DNA of 37,500 nucleotides, from the NCBI GenBank assembly GCA_963575745.1, contig CAUYUJ010018880.1:65001-102500 (forward strand), given 5' to 3'. The notes under the pieces were generated by a model, which did no database searches, was not told where the DNA came from, and was given only the letters and a program-made list of their open reading frames with translations. Within the stretch, counting starts at the first letter, position 1; each line of letters begins with the position of its first letter. Shown in pieces: positions 1 to 10,660 of the stretch. Origin of the DNA: Prorocentrum cordatum (taxonomy: Eukaryota; Sar; Dinophyceae; Prorocentrales; Prorocentraceae). The translations under genes were made by a program, and so were the position numbers.

Positions 1-185
1 GCCGCAGTGGCGACGGTCGCATGGCGCCCCCTTGCCCTTTTAGGGCCTTCCCCCTTCCCTACGCCCTCCCGCTCATTAACCTTTCCCCTTCTACCCTCCT
101 CGCCATCTCATCGTCCCCCCGCCCCCCTTCTCCTCAGGGCAGGGGCGCCGTCGCGACCCGCTCTAATCGCGTGCGAGGGGAGGTG

Positions 186-319
186 ATGCCACCTAAAGGG
201 TCGAAGAAGAAAACAAGGTCTTTTCCCTGAGGGGGGGGGGGGGGGGGGTACAAATGAGACTTCGGATCCCTCCACCTGCTTTAGTGTGGGCGGAGACGTG
301 TTTGCGCATGCAGCAGTCC

Positions 320-376
<57 letters not shown>

Positions 377-3300
377 CCTGGCAAAGGCTGGAGTCAGCGG
401 TTCGCGGAAGACCAAAGAAGATGTTCACCTGAAGCGAAAGGAGCGTTCCGATCACGAGAATGCGATGCAACGCATGCGGTACCCTGGGAGGCAGACCGCC
501 ACCGCGGCCAGATCCACCCATCGACTTGACTCCTGAGCGGTATGTGTTGTTGTTGTCTTTTCAGGGGGTGGGCCCCCCCTCGTCCTCGCCTTAAGCCCTC
601 GCCCCCCCCAAGAGGGGCCCGTCGACGATCCTGCGAGGAGGGCGCGCGTGGTCCAGGTACCACATCAACATGAAAAAAAAAACCACAGCTGAAACAGTTC
701 CTCGACGACGCCAGCCCGCACAACAAACGCAAATGGCTGAAACTATGGCTGGAGACAGGCCAGATCGATATTACCTCCTCGAGCTCCTCCACATCCCCCT
801 CGCTCCTCGTCCCACTCCTTTCCCCTGTCCTCCTCATCCTTCCCCCCCAGTTCCTCCCCGGGGAATTTCGACCACATCGAGTCTGCCAAAGTAGAGAGGC
901 GCACGAACAGTACGCTGACGGGCTTCCAAGCAGAGCACATGACATATGACGAGCTCGCGATTTCGTACGGATACTGCCAGGCGACTCCTGAGAGTCCGAT
1001 GTCGCTGAGGCGCGACCGCACTTGTTTGCCGACCCCTTCCATGAGCAGCATGCGCTACTGACGCGTACAATCGCCATGTTGATTCAGTCTGATGTTCCCC
1101 CACTCTCTTGTTGCATGTGATGCCTTCCTCCCGCCCATGCCCCCATTGCGAGGGCGATCCAGAGGGCTGACAACACGGTCGAGTGGAACGAGAAGATGAA
1201 GACCACCCGGGTTTGCAGGGAGGGGGGACGCTTTGGGCATTGCATGCGAGCATTGCCTGCAGGTGATGGGGGCCAGTTCCACTTGGCCCCAGGGCACCGC
1301 GGGGGGAGGTTCAGCCGCGGCAGGGGAGGTGGACCCGCAGCACGGCGACAAGATCTACAAGAAGATGAGCTCCATCGAGAAAGAGACAGAGGACTACGAT
1401 TTGTTTGCTGATCCCCTGTCCCCCTTGATCCCGCCCCCTGTCACCCCCCTGCTCTCTCGGCCGTTTGCTACTGCTTACGTCGGAATTCCAGGCCTATGGC
1501 AGTTCAGATGGCAACGGGTGCTGACGGGAGGATGGGAGAGCTCGGGAAACGATGCTTCCCATGCATCTCCAGATGCACTCGAAGATGCTGGAGACGAAGT
1601 TGCACAAGAAAGACCAGCTGAGCAAGCCTGCGGGGTCTCGTGGACCCGACGTGAAGGCTCCACCAATGAGGAGGGGGGATGGGAATAATGCAACTGATAA
1701 TGGCGATGAGGATCAGGGGGAGGGGGAGCGAGGATAATAATTATAATAATAAAATGTGGTGATATGGAGGAGGACGATGGGGGGAGGGAAAGAAGGAGGA
1801 ACAGCAGCAACAACCAGCAGCTAGCAATGACTGCATCTTTCCACGTTTGCCATGTCACGTCCATTGCCAAACAGATTCAGATTTGGCCGCGCGCAAACAC
1901 CTACGGCTCGGCAATGGTCTCGGACGAGAAATGGCATACGGGGAAGATGCCGTCAAACAGGCACCCACATCGTGATTGTCTCCGACAACGCTGTCGATCG
2001 TCGGTCGTCGTCGATGTCTTCGTGGATCGTCGTCGTCGTCGCCCGTGGACCGTCGACCGTCGTCGTCGCCCCTGTGATTCGCTCGACCTGCAGCTCAGGC
2101 GGAGAACGACAGCTCGAGCTACTACTCGTACTCGGAGAGCGAGGACGATGGCCGCGGCTACCCTATTGACTTGCCGCGTTGCCATCTGACACTTTCATTC
2201 GCCATGTCTTGGATCTGTTTGCTGCTGGCGTTTCCCCCCCCTGCCACCCTGATACTCACCCAGGCCCTGGAACTCTATCTCCACACCTCCAGTCTGTCCA
2301 ACGCGCTCCGGTGAGGAGACCAGAGACATGTTGGACAAACTGGAGGCGATTGAGGCGGAGATCCAGGGCCTCAAGTGGGACGAGGCATTCGACAATGCAG
2401 ACGTCGCCGTCAGCTGCGCCCCCTCGACAGAGATCGACGAGGATGCGATCCCTCCACCCCCTCCCCCATGGTGGTTTGCTGATTGGGGTCTTTGGTTCCT
2501 CGCAACCCCAGTCGAGGAGAGCGACGAAGATGCTGAGGAAGCGGCTGTTCCCAAGGGCGCTGCTTCGACTAAGTTGGGTGAGGCAGTGCACCTGTCGGCG
2601 ATCCTGAGTGGATGGAAGGCCACCCACTACGGGGCAGGACGATCACTGCTCCAGAGAATGGAAGAGAGGATGATGAAAAGGATGAGGAGGATCTGGCGGG
2701 TGGAGGGGGAGGGAGGAGGTGAGGACGCAGAGTGAGGTGAGGAGAAAGGAGGGGGAGAGAAGGGGAAGATGGGCAAAGGCAAAATGGTAGGGGGATGAAG
2801 GGGCTCGAGGGAGTCGGGTCACTGCACGAAACTCTTGATGACATGGGCGTGTAGTGACCGAGCAACGATATAGCACAGACTTCGGACAATTCAGTGGGCG
2901 CCTATATATACTGCGATTGGGGAGCGCAGGTGAAGGAGATGCCGTGGCTCCAGCCGTGGGCTACCCAACTGGAGACCTGCAAGGCCGACTTGGTGGCAGC
3001 CCAAGCCTCCCTGACGAGCCTCGTGCAGGGCAAGAAAGACAAGTCGCTTTTGTTTCCTAATGTTGTCTGGCTTTGAATGAGAAAGATGAGGAAGGCTTCT
3101 GCACACGATCCCACCCCCTTCGCCACCCTCCCAAATAATAAGAATGGCAAACATAAAGATACATGAACCACATACTAAACCAACAAGCAACAAACAACAC
3201 ACGACGACAACATTTTTTTTCAGAGGGATATGTTGCCGCCAGAGCCCCCCCCCCCCCCCTCCCCCCCCCTGGATCCCCAGGGGCTGTGTGGGAGGGCGAG

Positions 3301-3573
3301 GGGGGGAGGGGGAGGAGGAAGGCAGATCAGGAGGATGGAGGAAGGGGCACGCTAAGCTGTGAGGGGATTTTCCCCTGCTGAATACCTGTGATGCCGCTGT
3401 CCAATTGTGGTCTTCCACCCTCTCGTGTTTGGTTGCGCCCGCGGAGGTCTGACGCCCTCTTCGATGAGAGCTGCAAGAAGATCGACGAGGCTACGAAGCT
3501 GTATTCGAACGTGCTGCCGATCCTGAAGTCGGTTGAGCAGGCGCAGTCCAACCTCAGCGGCAAAAACAAGTAG
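186..3573 (+). CDS. Multi-exon gene, Lys-rich N-terminus, acidic middle, coiled-coil tail; function unknown
   Basis: About 13 short exons can be read in sequence, each after an AG and mostly after a pyrimidine tract: 186-217, 398-490, 613-656, 689-758, 851-980, 1154-1210, 1329-1411, 1573-1650, 2099-2175, 2324-2455, 2512-2577, 2930-3043, 3447-3573. The ATG at 186 gives MPPKGSKKKT; joining 217 to 398 keeps frame. Several ends marked here are approximate. The product (about 340 aa) has a basic start, a segment LKQFLDDASPHNKRKWLKLW, an acidic Ser/Tyr stretch (SYSESEDDG) and helical, coiled-coil-like last exons ending LSGKNK before TAG at 3571. Donors are GT (217, 656, 1650) or GC (980). I recognise the style of a multicopy dinoflagellate family but no named domain and assign no function. 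Exon count is fairly secure, exact joins less so. Confidence 0.65.
231..248. repeat. Poly-G run (18 nt)
   Basis: Uninterrupted G run in the first intron of the 186-3573 gene, 14 nt after the inferred GT donor. Its length is probably unreliable in the assembly. Confidence 0.9.
321..375. repeat. Poly-C run (about 55 nt) before the intron-1 acceptor
   Basis: An uninterrupted run of about 55 C lies 22 nt upstream of the inferred acceptor GTCAG ending at 397. It may act as an extreme polypyrimidine tract. The run itself encodes nothing. Confidence 0.9.
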
Positions 3574-4320
3574 GGGCAGGTTTTGACACCTGCGACGGGC
3601 AGCTTGTGCCGCATCGTGCATGCGCATTGCCATGATTGTCTTGACGTTGGTGGTTCATTTCGTTGTCGGCCATCTTGCCCATGTGTTCCCCATATTGCCT
3701 GTGCTCTCGCTCCGTCCATGGCATTGCGCATCACAGATTAGTTTGAATTTTTGGCGGCGGGGCGGCGGTTGCGCGGCCGCTGGTGGGGGCACCCCGCGTT
3801 CCAGACCGCGCGAGCTGAAAGTCACGCCTGGATACATGCGTTGCCCATCTTGCGCATGCAGGAGTCTGTGTGAATTGCAACATCCTTTGCCACGAACGCT
3901 ATCTATAGTCAGGATGTGTAGCCATGATTGTTTCCACATGTAGTGTACCATTGCATGTTATGCAACACTGTATGTATGCAAGTCTTACTCTTGTATGATG
4001 TACCGTGTCTTACTCTTGCATGTTGTGTATCACTGTATGTATGCATGTCTTACCCTTGTATGTTGTGCATCGCTGTGCGTGCCCACGATCGCGGGAGTCG
4101 GGTTCCCGAGCTAACCTCCAGGAGAAGTCAGGGGTTGCAATGACATCGATGGTTGACCCACGGTTCCTGGCATGCCTCTTCGTTCGCATCATATCGTTTA
4201 TATAGATGATTGTTCCGTTGGCCGCGAGACGCCAGTGATGTGCCCCCATCGTGTTTCAGCCTTCTCGTCGCTCGAGCCGCCCTGAGCCACTGTAAGAATT
4301 GACGCGCCCAGAGCTGGCCG
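3574..4320. other. Intergenic spacer with a degenerate 60-bp tandem repeat
   Basis: No convincing exon is seen. Positions about 3948-4082 hold roughly two and a half diverged copies of a unit of about 60 bp containing CACTGTATGTATGCA and GTCTTACTCTTG. The rest, up to the ATG at 4321, is unremarkable; the promoter and any trans-splice acceptor of the next gene must lie here, but I can point to no specific site. Confidence 0.6.
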
Positions 4321-6288
4321 ATGTCATTCAGAGAGGCTGCTGCTAGCCAAGTGCTCCAGGGCGACTCGTCTCCATCTCAGGCTCTGCCGCGCCAGCGGCC
4401 CTACGTGCAGGCGTCGTCTGAAACCGATGGCGGCGATGGACTTCGTGCGTTTCTCTTGGGAAGGTATAAAGCAGGTTTGATGACGGCGAAAGACGTCTGC
4501 GTGACGGCGTGGCACGCCACTCGTGCTGGAGGTGCTGGTGTATCAGATTTAGCATTGCCTGAGCAGTCTTCGCGTCATTCGGAACATCTTCGGGAGGCCA
4601 TTGGAGCGCGGGCGAAAGATAGTTTTTTTCTTACCAAGGTGCCGATGTGGAACAACACTGCCGAGGAGCGCGAGCTCCGCGAATTTGCAATAAACTTACC
4701 CCACGAATCGTTCGCAGCAGCAGTGCAACAATCCCGTGATGAGTTCGACGTCTCACGTGTGCCTCAGGATACCCTTCCGATGAACTATGCTTCCCATCCT
4801 GTGACTCAGAGAGTCGGAGCTAAATCTGTACCGATCGGATACTTTAGTGATGCTGTACCACATACGAAGTCCGACTCCTTTTACGCACACTACTGGAGCA
4901 ACACCCTGTCGGGGCGCAGGTACCTCATATGCTCACTGCGCAAGAGTGACTTGTGCAAGTGCGGGTGCCGCGGCCTCTGCACATTCATGGCTGTGATGAG
5001 AATAATCGTATGGAGCTTCAACTGCCTAGCAAAAGGGCTGTACCCACCAGAAGACCACGACCAACAACCCTTTGCTAATGAATCCCGCTTCAATCTTCGA
5101 GGGTTTGATTTGACAGCAGACAAGCTATGTGGTGCACTGTGCGAGTACCGCGCAGATCTGTTGGAGATGATCGATAGCTTGGGGTTTACCCGTTGGAATA
5201 GTGTCCGGAATCCATGTTTTTGCTGCACAGTCGAGCGAGAGGACCTTTTCGACTTTCCTTTGACGATGGAGCAGTGCACGTGGGCGGCACGCGATGACAA
5301 CTTCTACACTCGGGCCCTCAGGAAGTCAATGACGCGGCGCACAGTCAACGATCAGCCGCAGCTCCTCCGACTCTTGGACTGCATGCGGTGGGACGAAGAT
5401 TTTTTCGGATTTGCCTTATATAAAGACTTCCCAGAATTGTTCTTGCGCACGGGCCAGAGGCTGCTGGAGGATTCCACCGTGAAAGACATCACCACTGTAG
5501 CAAACATTGAGACCCCAGACGTGTTATGTTTCTTCTACAGGGGAGCTGCGTATGGAATGAACTTCGTGACGCCGCTGTTCGGCGTCGAAGGGTTTTCCAT
5601 CGAGGGCCTCCACCTCGGTGGAATGCACATCATCGATTTGGGCGTGAGCCAGTATGTCGCGGGCCTGGTATTCTTCCTTCTGGTCGAGAACAATTTCTGT
5701 CGTTCTTCCAAAGACAAAACGGAGCTGAGGCGAGTTGACAACATGATTCATCTGAGGCGACGGCTCAGTTCTTACTACAAGACGAACAACTTCGACCCCA
5801 AGAGTATGTCTCGGATTCAAAAGCTCACCTACAAGATGCTGACGCCTGCTGGCCCCCCACGGTTGAAAGCGAAGGCCGCCCAAACGAGAAACCTTCTTCC
5901 ACTGCTGGGACAGCTATGTTCGGAGAGCTCAAGCTATCTGGGCAGTAAATCTAACATGATCACCTTAGCTGTGAAGGAGTTGCAAGCTGTGCACAACATC
6001 ATGGACAGGGAGCCACGAGTCATGTCGGACAGCGGCGTGCAGGAATACCAGAAAGCAACACTTCGCTTTTTGAACTTCTGGAAGCATGCAGACGGGCACC
6101 TTGTGTTTAAGTTCCACATGATGTTCGAAATGGCCAGGCAAGTACCTTTCAAGGGCAACCCTAAGACGTTCTGGACCTACGCGGACGGGCGGGAGAACAG
6201 ACTGCAAGGCCTAGTGGCCAAGAGCCTTTCCCACGGGGGCACCTTTTACACAGCATTCTTACAGAAAGTGCTTCCCGAATGCTGCTGA
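4321..6288 (+). CDS. Intact intronless 655-aa transposase-like protein (dinoflagellate family)
   Basis: A single uninterrupted frame from ATG 4321 to TGA 6288, by far the best non-repetitive ORF here. Visible motifs: GYFSDAVPHTKSDSF at residues 173-187 with candidate acidic D177; a Cys cluster LCKCGCRGLC at 211-220; a second cluster NPCFCC at 298-302; GMHIIDLGVSQ at 434-444 with D439 after a conserved-looking His; KFHMMFEMARQ at 597-607 and DGRENR at 622-627 with E625. The order Asp, Asp, Glu with a KFH element before the last acid is what RNase H-fold DDE transposases (CACTA or KDZ/Plavaka type) show, and I recall similar multicopy proteins in dinoflagellates. The DDE assignment is inference. 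No terminal repeats were found beside it, so it may be domesticated or a decayed element. Its base composition is less GC-extreme than its surroundings and it has no introns, unlike its neighbours. Confidence 0.8.
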   Translation: MSFREAAASQVLQGDSSPSQALPRQRPYVQASSETDGGDGLRAFLLGRYKAGLMTAKDVCVTAWHATRAGGAGVSDLALPEQSSRHSEHLREAIGARAKDSFFLTKVPMWNNTAEERELREFAINLPHESFAAAVQQSRDEFDVSRVPQDTLPMNYASHPVTQRVGAKSVPIGYFSDAVPHTKSDSFYAHYWSNTLSGRRYLICSLRKSDLCKCGCRGLCTFMAVMRIIVWSFNCLAKGLYPPEDHDQQPFANESRFNLRGFDLTADKLCGALCEYRADLLEMIDSLGFTRWNSVRNPCFCCTVEREDLFDFPLTMEQCTWAARDDNFYTRALRKSMTRRTVNDQPQLLRLLDCMRWDEDFFGFALYKDFPELFLRTGQRLLEDSTVKDITTVANIETPDVLCFFYRGAAYGMNFVTPLFGVEGFSIEGLHLGGMHIIDLGVSQYVAGLVFFLLVENNFCRSSKDKTELRRVDNMIHLRRRLSSYYKTNNFDPKSMSRIQKLTYKMLTPAGPPRLKAKAAQTRNLLPLLGQLCSESSSYLGSKSNMITLAVKELQAVHNIMDREPRVMSDSGVQEYQKATLRFLNFWKHADGHLVFKFHMMFEMARQVPFKGNPKTFWTYADGRENRLQGLVAKSLSHGGTFYTAFLQKVLPECC

Positions 6289-6947
6289 TCTAGACCCGCC
6301 AGTTGTCCACCGCATGTTTCACACTTTCACCCCTTTCACCATGTTTCACACGCACGTTTCACGTCTGTTTCACTTTTCTTTGAACCGCAACGGTTAGACG
6401 CCCGCGCTCCAACGGTCTCCCGACTCGGGGAGGGACAGCAAAACACAGAGAAAGGGAGGCGAGGAGGAGGGAAGGAGGGGTGGGGGAGGAGGGAGGGGAG
6501 GAGGAACGGAAGGGAGGAGGGAACGAGACTGCAATGAACGATGGGGATGTACATGCATGTGGAGGGGATGTACATGCAACGGGATGTACATGCACGTGGA
6601 GGGGGGATTGGACAGCGCGCACGCTGTCGACTCTAGCTAGGCCTGTGCCTGGATATACCGTGACGTGCCGCACGCACCGCCTCGAGAAATGTGGCGGTGG
6701 AGCTAACGGTTGCTTTCTGCATCACCACATGCATCGTCTATTCTTCATCGAAGGCGTGTGTTGATTGATGTTGGACGCGAGGCCGGTTGGCCTCACCGTT
6801 CCTTCCCTTCCTCCTTGCCGAGAGAGAGTAGAGCAGCATCATGATTTGGACAATGGTCCGCCTCCCCATGTCAGATCTGAGCCTCCCTCCCATTTTCTTC
6901 CCTCCCAGTGTTTCGTTGCCCACCCGCCCCCGCCATCCCTCTCCAGC
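6289..6947. other. Intergenic, A/G-rich, with a short tandem repeat
   Basis: After the stop at 6288 come several copies of TGTTTCACRC (6313-6375), then a GGAGG-rich stretch, then three copies of GGGATGTACATGCA at about 6543-6597. No coding exon is seen. Confidence 0.6.
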
Positions 6948-7196
6948 CCTTCCTCCCCTCCTCCTCTTCCTCCTCCTCCTCCTCGTCCTCCTCCTCCTCC
7001 TCCTCCTCCTCCTCGATCCTCCTCCTCCTCCTCCTCCTCCTCTTCCTCCTCCTCCTCCTCGTCCTCCTCCTCCTCCTCTTCCTCCTCCTCCTCCTGCTCT
7101 TCCTCCTCCTCCTCCTCCTCCTCCTCCTCCTCCTCCTCTTCTTCCTCCTCCACCTCCTCCTCCTCCACCTCCTCCTCCTCCTCCTCATCCCCTCCT
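6948..7196. repeat. (TCC)n trinucleotide microsatellite
   Basis: About 250 bp of imperfect CTC/TCC triplets with occasional CTT and CGT interruptions. It keeps all forward frames open as poly-Ser, poly-Pro or poly-Leu, and poly-Glu on the reverse strand; these are artefacts of the repeat. Confidence 0.95.
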
Positions 7197-7339
7197 CCCT
7201 TCTCCGTCGCCCTCCTGCCGCCGTTGTGTCTAAGCGGCCGTCGCCACCAATACGTGGCGCGCAGTGCGTGCCAACCGTGCTAAAACCAGACAGATTCATC
7301 CAGCCGCTTGCGGAGTTCATTCCGGGCCCATGATCGTCG

Positions 7340-7686
7340 CAAGATGTATGTGTGTGTGTGCGTGGATACAACTACGTACGTACATGTATGCAGATACACA
7401 CACATATATAAATATATTTGTATACATGCATACATGAATGTATATACATGCATGTATGTATGTTTACATGTATGTATGTATGTACGTACGTATGTATGCA
7501 TGTGTGTATGTATATATGTACGTATAAAGTTATGCATGCGTGTATATATGTATGTACGTATGTACACATGTATGTATGAATGTATGTATGTATGTATGTA
7601 TGTATGTGTGTATGTATGCATGTATGTATGTATGTATGTATGTATGGATGTATGCGTGCATGTATGTATGTATGTATGTATGTATG

Positions 7687-7724
<38 letters not shown>

Positions 7725-7735
7725 TGTATATATAT
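7340..7735. repeat. (TATG)n tetranucleotide array ending in (TA)n
   Basis: An array of TGTA/TATG units interrupted by TGCA and TACG, purest at about 7566-7692, followed by (TA)n to about 7721. It is AT-rich relative to the window. It encodes only Tyr-Val-Cys-Met repeats in shadow frames. Confidence 0.95.
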
Positions 7736-7754
7736 GTACATATCTACATACGTG

Positions 7755-7880
7755 GGTGACAAGCTTTTCGGCCCAAGACAACAAGACATGACCAACTTTT
7801 GCTCTGGCATGACAAGCTTTTTCTCGGTATGACAAGCTTTTGCTCGCTTGGCAAGCTTTTGCTTGTTTGGCAAGGTCAAT
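7755..7880. repeat. Short tandem repeat with AAGCTTTTGCT core
   Basis: Five diverged copies of a unit of about 20-22 bp built on TGACAAGCTTTT or TGGCAAGCTTTTGCT lie directly before the G-rich minisatellite. Confidence 0.75.
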
Positions 7881-7924
7881 TTTTGGAGCGGATCCGCGAG
7901 CTTCAATTTTTTCCATGCTCGTGG

Positions 7925-8950
7925 ATCCGTGGGAGGGTGGGCCCGAAGGGGTGGCCCGGGAGGGTGGGCCGGGAGGGTGGGCCCGGGAAAGTGGGCCCGG
8001 GAGGGTGGGCCCGGGAGGGTGGGCGCGGGAGGGTGGGCCCGGGAGGGTGCGCCCGGGAGGGTGGGCCCGGGAGGGTGGCCCGGGAGGGTGGTCTGATGGT
8101 GGCCCGGGAGGGTGGCCCGGGAGGGTGCCCGGGAGGGTGGCCCCGGGACTGGCCCGGGAGAGTGGCCCGGGGTGGCCCGGGAGGGTGGCCCGGGAGGGTG
8201 GTGCCGCCCGGGAGGGTGGCCCGGCAGGGTGGGCCTGGGAGGGTGGCCCGGGAGGGTGGCCCGGGAGGGTGGGCCCGGGAGGGTGGCCCGGGAGGGTGGC
8301 CCGGAGGTGGGCCCGGGAGGGTGGCCCGGGAGGGTGGCCCGGCTCGGGAGGGTGGCCCGGGAGGTGGCCCGGGAGGGTGGGCCCGGGAGGGTGGGGCCCG
8401 GGAGGGTGGCCCGGGAGGGTGGGCCCGGGAGGGTGGCCCCCGGGAGGGTGGGGAGGGTGGGTCCGGGAGGGTGGGCCCGGGGAGGGCGGGAGGGTGGCCT
8501 GGGAGGGTGGCTCGGGAGGGTTGCCCGGAGGGTGGCCCGGGAGGGGCCCGGGAGGGCGGCCCGGGGGGGTTCCACGTGGCCCGGGAGGGTGGCCCGGGAG
8601 GGTGGCCCGGGAGGGTGGGCCCGGGAAAGTGGCCCGGGAGGGTGGCCCGGGGGGGCGACCACGACCCAGGGAGGGGAGGGTGCGCATGGCCCGAGGGTGG
8701 CCCGGGAGGGTCTCCGACGGAGAGGGAGGCCCGGGAGGGAGGCCCGGGAGGGTGGCCCGAGAGGGTCCCCCAGGGGAGCCGGGAGGGTGGGCCCCGAGGG
8801 CGGGGCCTGGCGACCACGACCGCGGGAGGGTGGCCCGGGAGGGTGGCCCGGGAGGGTGGCCCGGGAGATGGGCCCGGGAGGGGCGCCCGGGAGGGTCCCT
8901 GACGGGAGGGGGGCCCGGGAGGGTGGCCCGGGAGGGTCTCCGAGGGTCCC
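7925..8950. repeat. G-rich 13-bp minisatellite, array 1
   Basis: About 1 kb of units close to GGGAGGGTGGCCC (12-14 bp variants), strongly G-rich on the + strand. Long frames on both strands (poly Gly-Arg-Val-Ala, poly Pro-Gly-His) arise only because the unit lacks stop codons. No intron or exon signal is seen. Confidence 0.95.
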
Positions 8951-9029
8951 GAGGAGGAGGGAGGAGGAGGGAGAGAGGGGGGAGGCCCACGCCAGGAGGG
9001 TCCCGGGGCCGCGATCCACTCGCGCGATC

Positions 9030-9168
9030 CAGTTAGCGATTCGATTCGACAGGGTCGCAATCCGGTCCGCGATTCGATTCGGCGAGGTCGCGATCCGGTT
9101 TCCGGTTCGATTCGCTTGCGGTTCGCAGCGATCCGGTTCCAGGCGATGCGATATCACGATTTCCCGAC
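9030..9168. repeat. Degenerate GATTCG/GATCCGG repeat, left flank of the LRR fragment
   Basis: Interspersed GATTCGATTCG, GCGATCCGGTT and GGTCGCGAT motifs. The same motif family resumes right of the leucine-rich-repeat fragment at about 9405-9580, so the fragment appears embedded in one repeat island. Confidence 0.7.
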
Positions 9169-9400
9169 GGGGGGCGCGCGGGCCCTCCCTGCCCGGCCTG
9201 CAGGACCTGTCGCTGCACGGCAACAGCATCGGCGCCGAGGGCACGCGGGCCCTGGCGGGGGCGCTGCCCTCCCTGCCCGGCCTGCAGCGGCTGTTGCTGT
9301 ACAGCAACTGCATCGGCGACGAGGGCGCGCGGGCCCTGGCGGGGGCGCTGCCCTCCCTGCCCGGCCTGCAGGAGCTGCGCCTGGGCGGCAACAGAGGTCC
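9169..9400 (+). pseudogene. Leucine-rich-repeat gene fragment
   Basis: One forward frame reads about two and a half ribonuclease-inhibitor-type LRR units of 28 residues: LPGLQDLSLHGNSIGAEG, then RALAGALPSLPGLQRLLLYS and NCIGDEG, then a third unit ending LQELRLGGN. The spacing of L, N and G residues fits NLRC3-like or RI-type LRRs. There is no start, stop or exon context; both sides run straight into GATTCG repeats and beyond that the 13-bp minisatellite. I read it as a captured, non-functional fragment. The repeat frame around it happens to stay open, so it should not be taken as part of a long protein. Confidence 0.7.
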
Positions 9401-9404
9401 GCGC

Positions 9405-9590
9405 GAGATTCGATCCGGGTCGGTTCGATTCGGCGAATCGCATCGCCGCGAATGCCGATTCGATGCTGGAGGCCCCCTGCCACGATCCGGTTCGCGATTC
9501 CATTCGGTTGCCGAGCGATTCGATTGCGATCCGGTGCAGAGCGGGCGACGATCCGGTTCGCGATTCGATTTGGATCCGGCTGACCCGACG
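9405..9590. repeat. Degenerate GATTCG/GATCCGG repeat, right flank of the LRR fragment
   Basis: Same motif set as 9030-9168, including GATCCGGTTCGCGATTC twice. Confidence 0.7.
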
Positions 9591-9713
9591 CCCGCTTGCT
9601 GCGCGAGAGGCCGCCAGGCTAAAGAAAAGGAGGTGGAAGGGGAGGAGGTGGACAGCGAGCTGTCCGGACCGGGGGGTCCGGGGCCGGACCGGGGGCCCTC
9701 GTCGCCGCCGGGG

Positions 9714-9783
<70 letters not shown>

Positions 9784-9784
9784 T
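9714..9784. repeat. (CGT)n microsatellite
   Basis: About 23 near-perfect CGT triplets. Confidence 0.95.
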
Positions 9785-10048
9785 GGCCGTTGCGGGCCTC
9801 GGGGGCCCCGGAGGGGGGCCCAGCTCAGCGTTCTGACGAGGATTTCGTGGCGGATCCAGCCTTTGCGACGAGCGGCGCGCGAAACGCCGCCGCCGCCGTC
9901 GTCGCCGCTGCCGTCGAGGGAGGAGGACCGAGGTTCCAGGTTCGAGGTTCGGCCTCCGGCTTTTCGGCTGTTTTGGGCTTTCGGGGCGTCCGGTGCCCCC
10001 GCGCCGTGGCCACGGCCGGATCCGCCCCCCTCTCCTCCAAGGGCGCCG

Positions 10049-10049
10049 C

Positions 10050-10095
<46 letters not shown>
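10049..10095. repeat. (GAC)n microsatellite
   Basis: About 15 GAC triplets directly before the second minisatellite array. The stretch 9785-10048 between the two triplet arrays shows no convincing exon. Confidence 0.95.
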
Positions 10096-10098
10096 GGG

Positions 10099-10650
10099 GA
10101 GGAGGGCCCCCGTGGGCCCGGGAGGGTCCCCGAGGGTGGGGCCCGGGAGGGTGGCCCGGGAGGGTGGCCCGGGAGGGTGGCCCGGGAGGGTGGGCCGGGA
10201 GGGTGGCCCGGGAGAGTGGCCCGGGAGGGTGGGCCTGGGAGAGTGGGCCCGGGAGAGTGGGCCCGGGAGGGTGGCCCAGGAGGGTGGCCCGGGAGGGCGG
10301 CCCGGGAGGGTGGCCCGGGAGGGTGGCCCGGGAGAAACCCGAGGGTGGGGCCCGGGAGGGTGGCCCAGGAGGGTGGCCCGGGAGGGTGGCCTGGGAGGGT
10401 GGGGCCGGGAGGGTCGGCCGGAGGGTGGCCCGGGAGGGTGGCCTGGGAGGGAGGGTCCCCGAGGGTAGGGCCCGGGAGGGTGGCCCGGGAGGGTGGCCCG
10501 GGAGGGTGGCCCGGGAAGGTGGGCCCGGGAGGGTGGCCCGGGAGGGTGGCTGGGCCCGGGAGGGTGGCCCGGGAGGGGAGGGTGGCCCGGGAGGGTGGCC
10601 CGGGAGGGTGGCCCGGGAGAGTGGCCCGGGAGGGTGGCCCGGGAGGGTGC
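10099..10650. repeat. G-rich 13-bp minisatellite, array 2
   Basis: Same GGGAGGGTGGCCC unit and orientation as 7925-8950, with GAGAGTGG and GGAAGGTGG variants. The two arrays bracket the LRR island. Confidence 0.95.
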
Positions 10651-10660
10651 TCGGATGCAT

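Noticed and set aside
7799-9836. Several long forward frames rich in Gly-Arg-Val-Ala-Glu
   Set aside because: Same minisatellite artefact; only the LRR fragment inside one of them looks protein-derived.
7280-10660. Very long reverse open frame (over 1100 codons) rich in Pro-Gly-His and Tyr-Ile-His
   Set aside because: It runs through microsatellites and the 13-bp minisatellite and is open only because those repeats lack stops; there are no exon signals.
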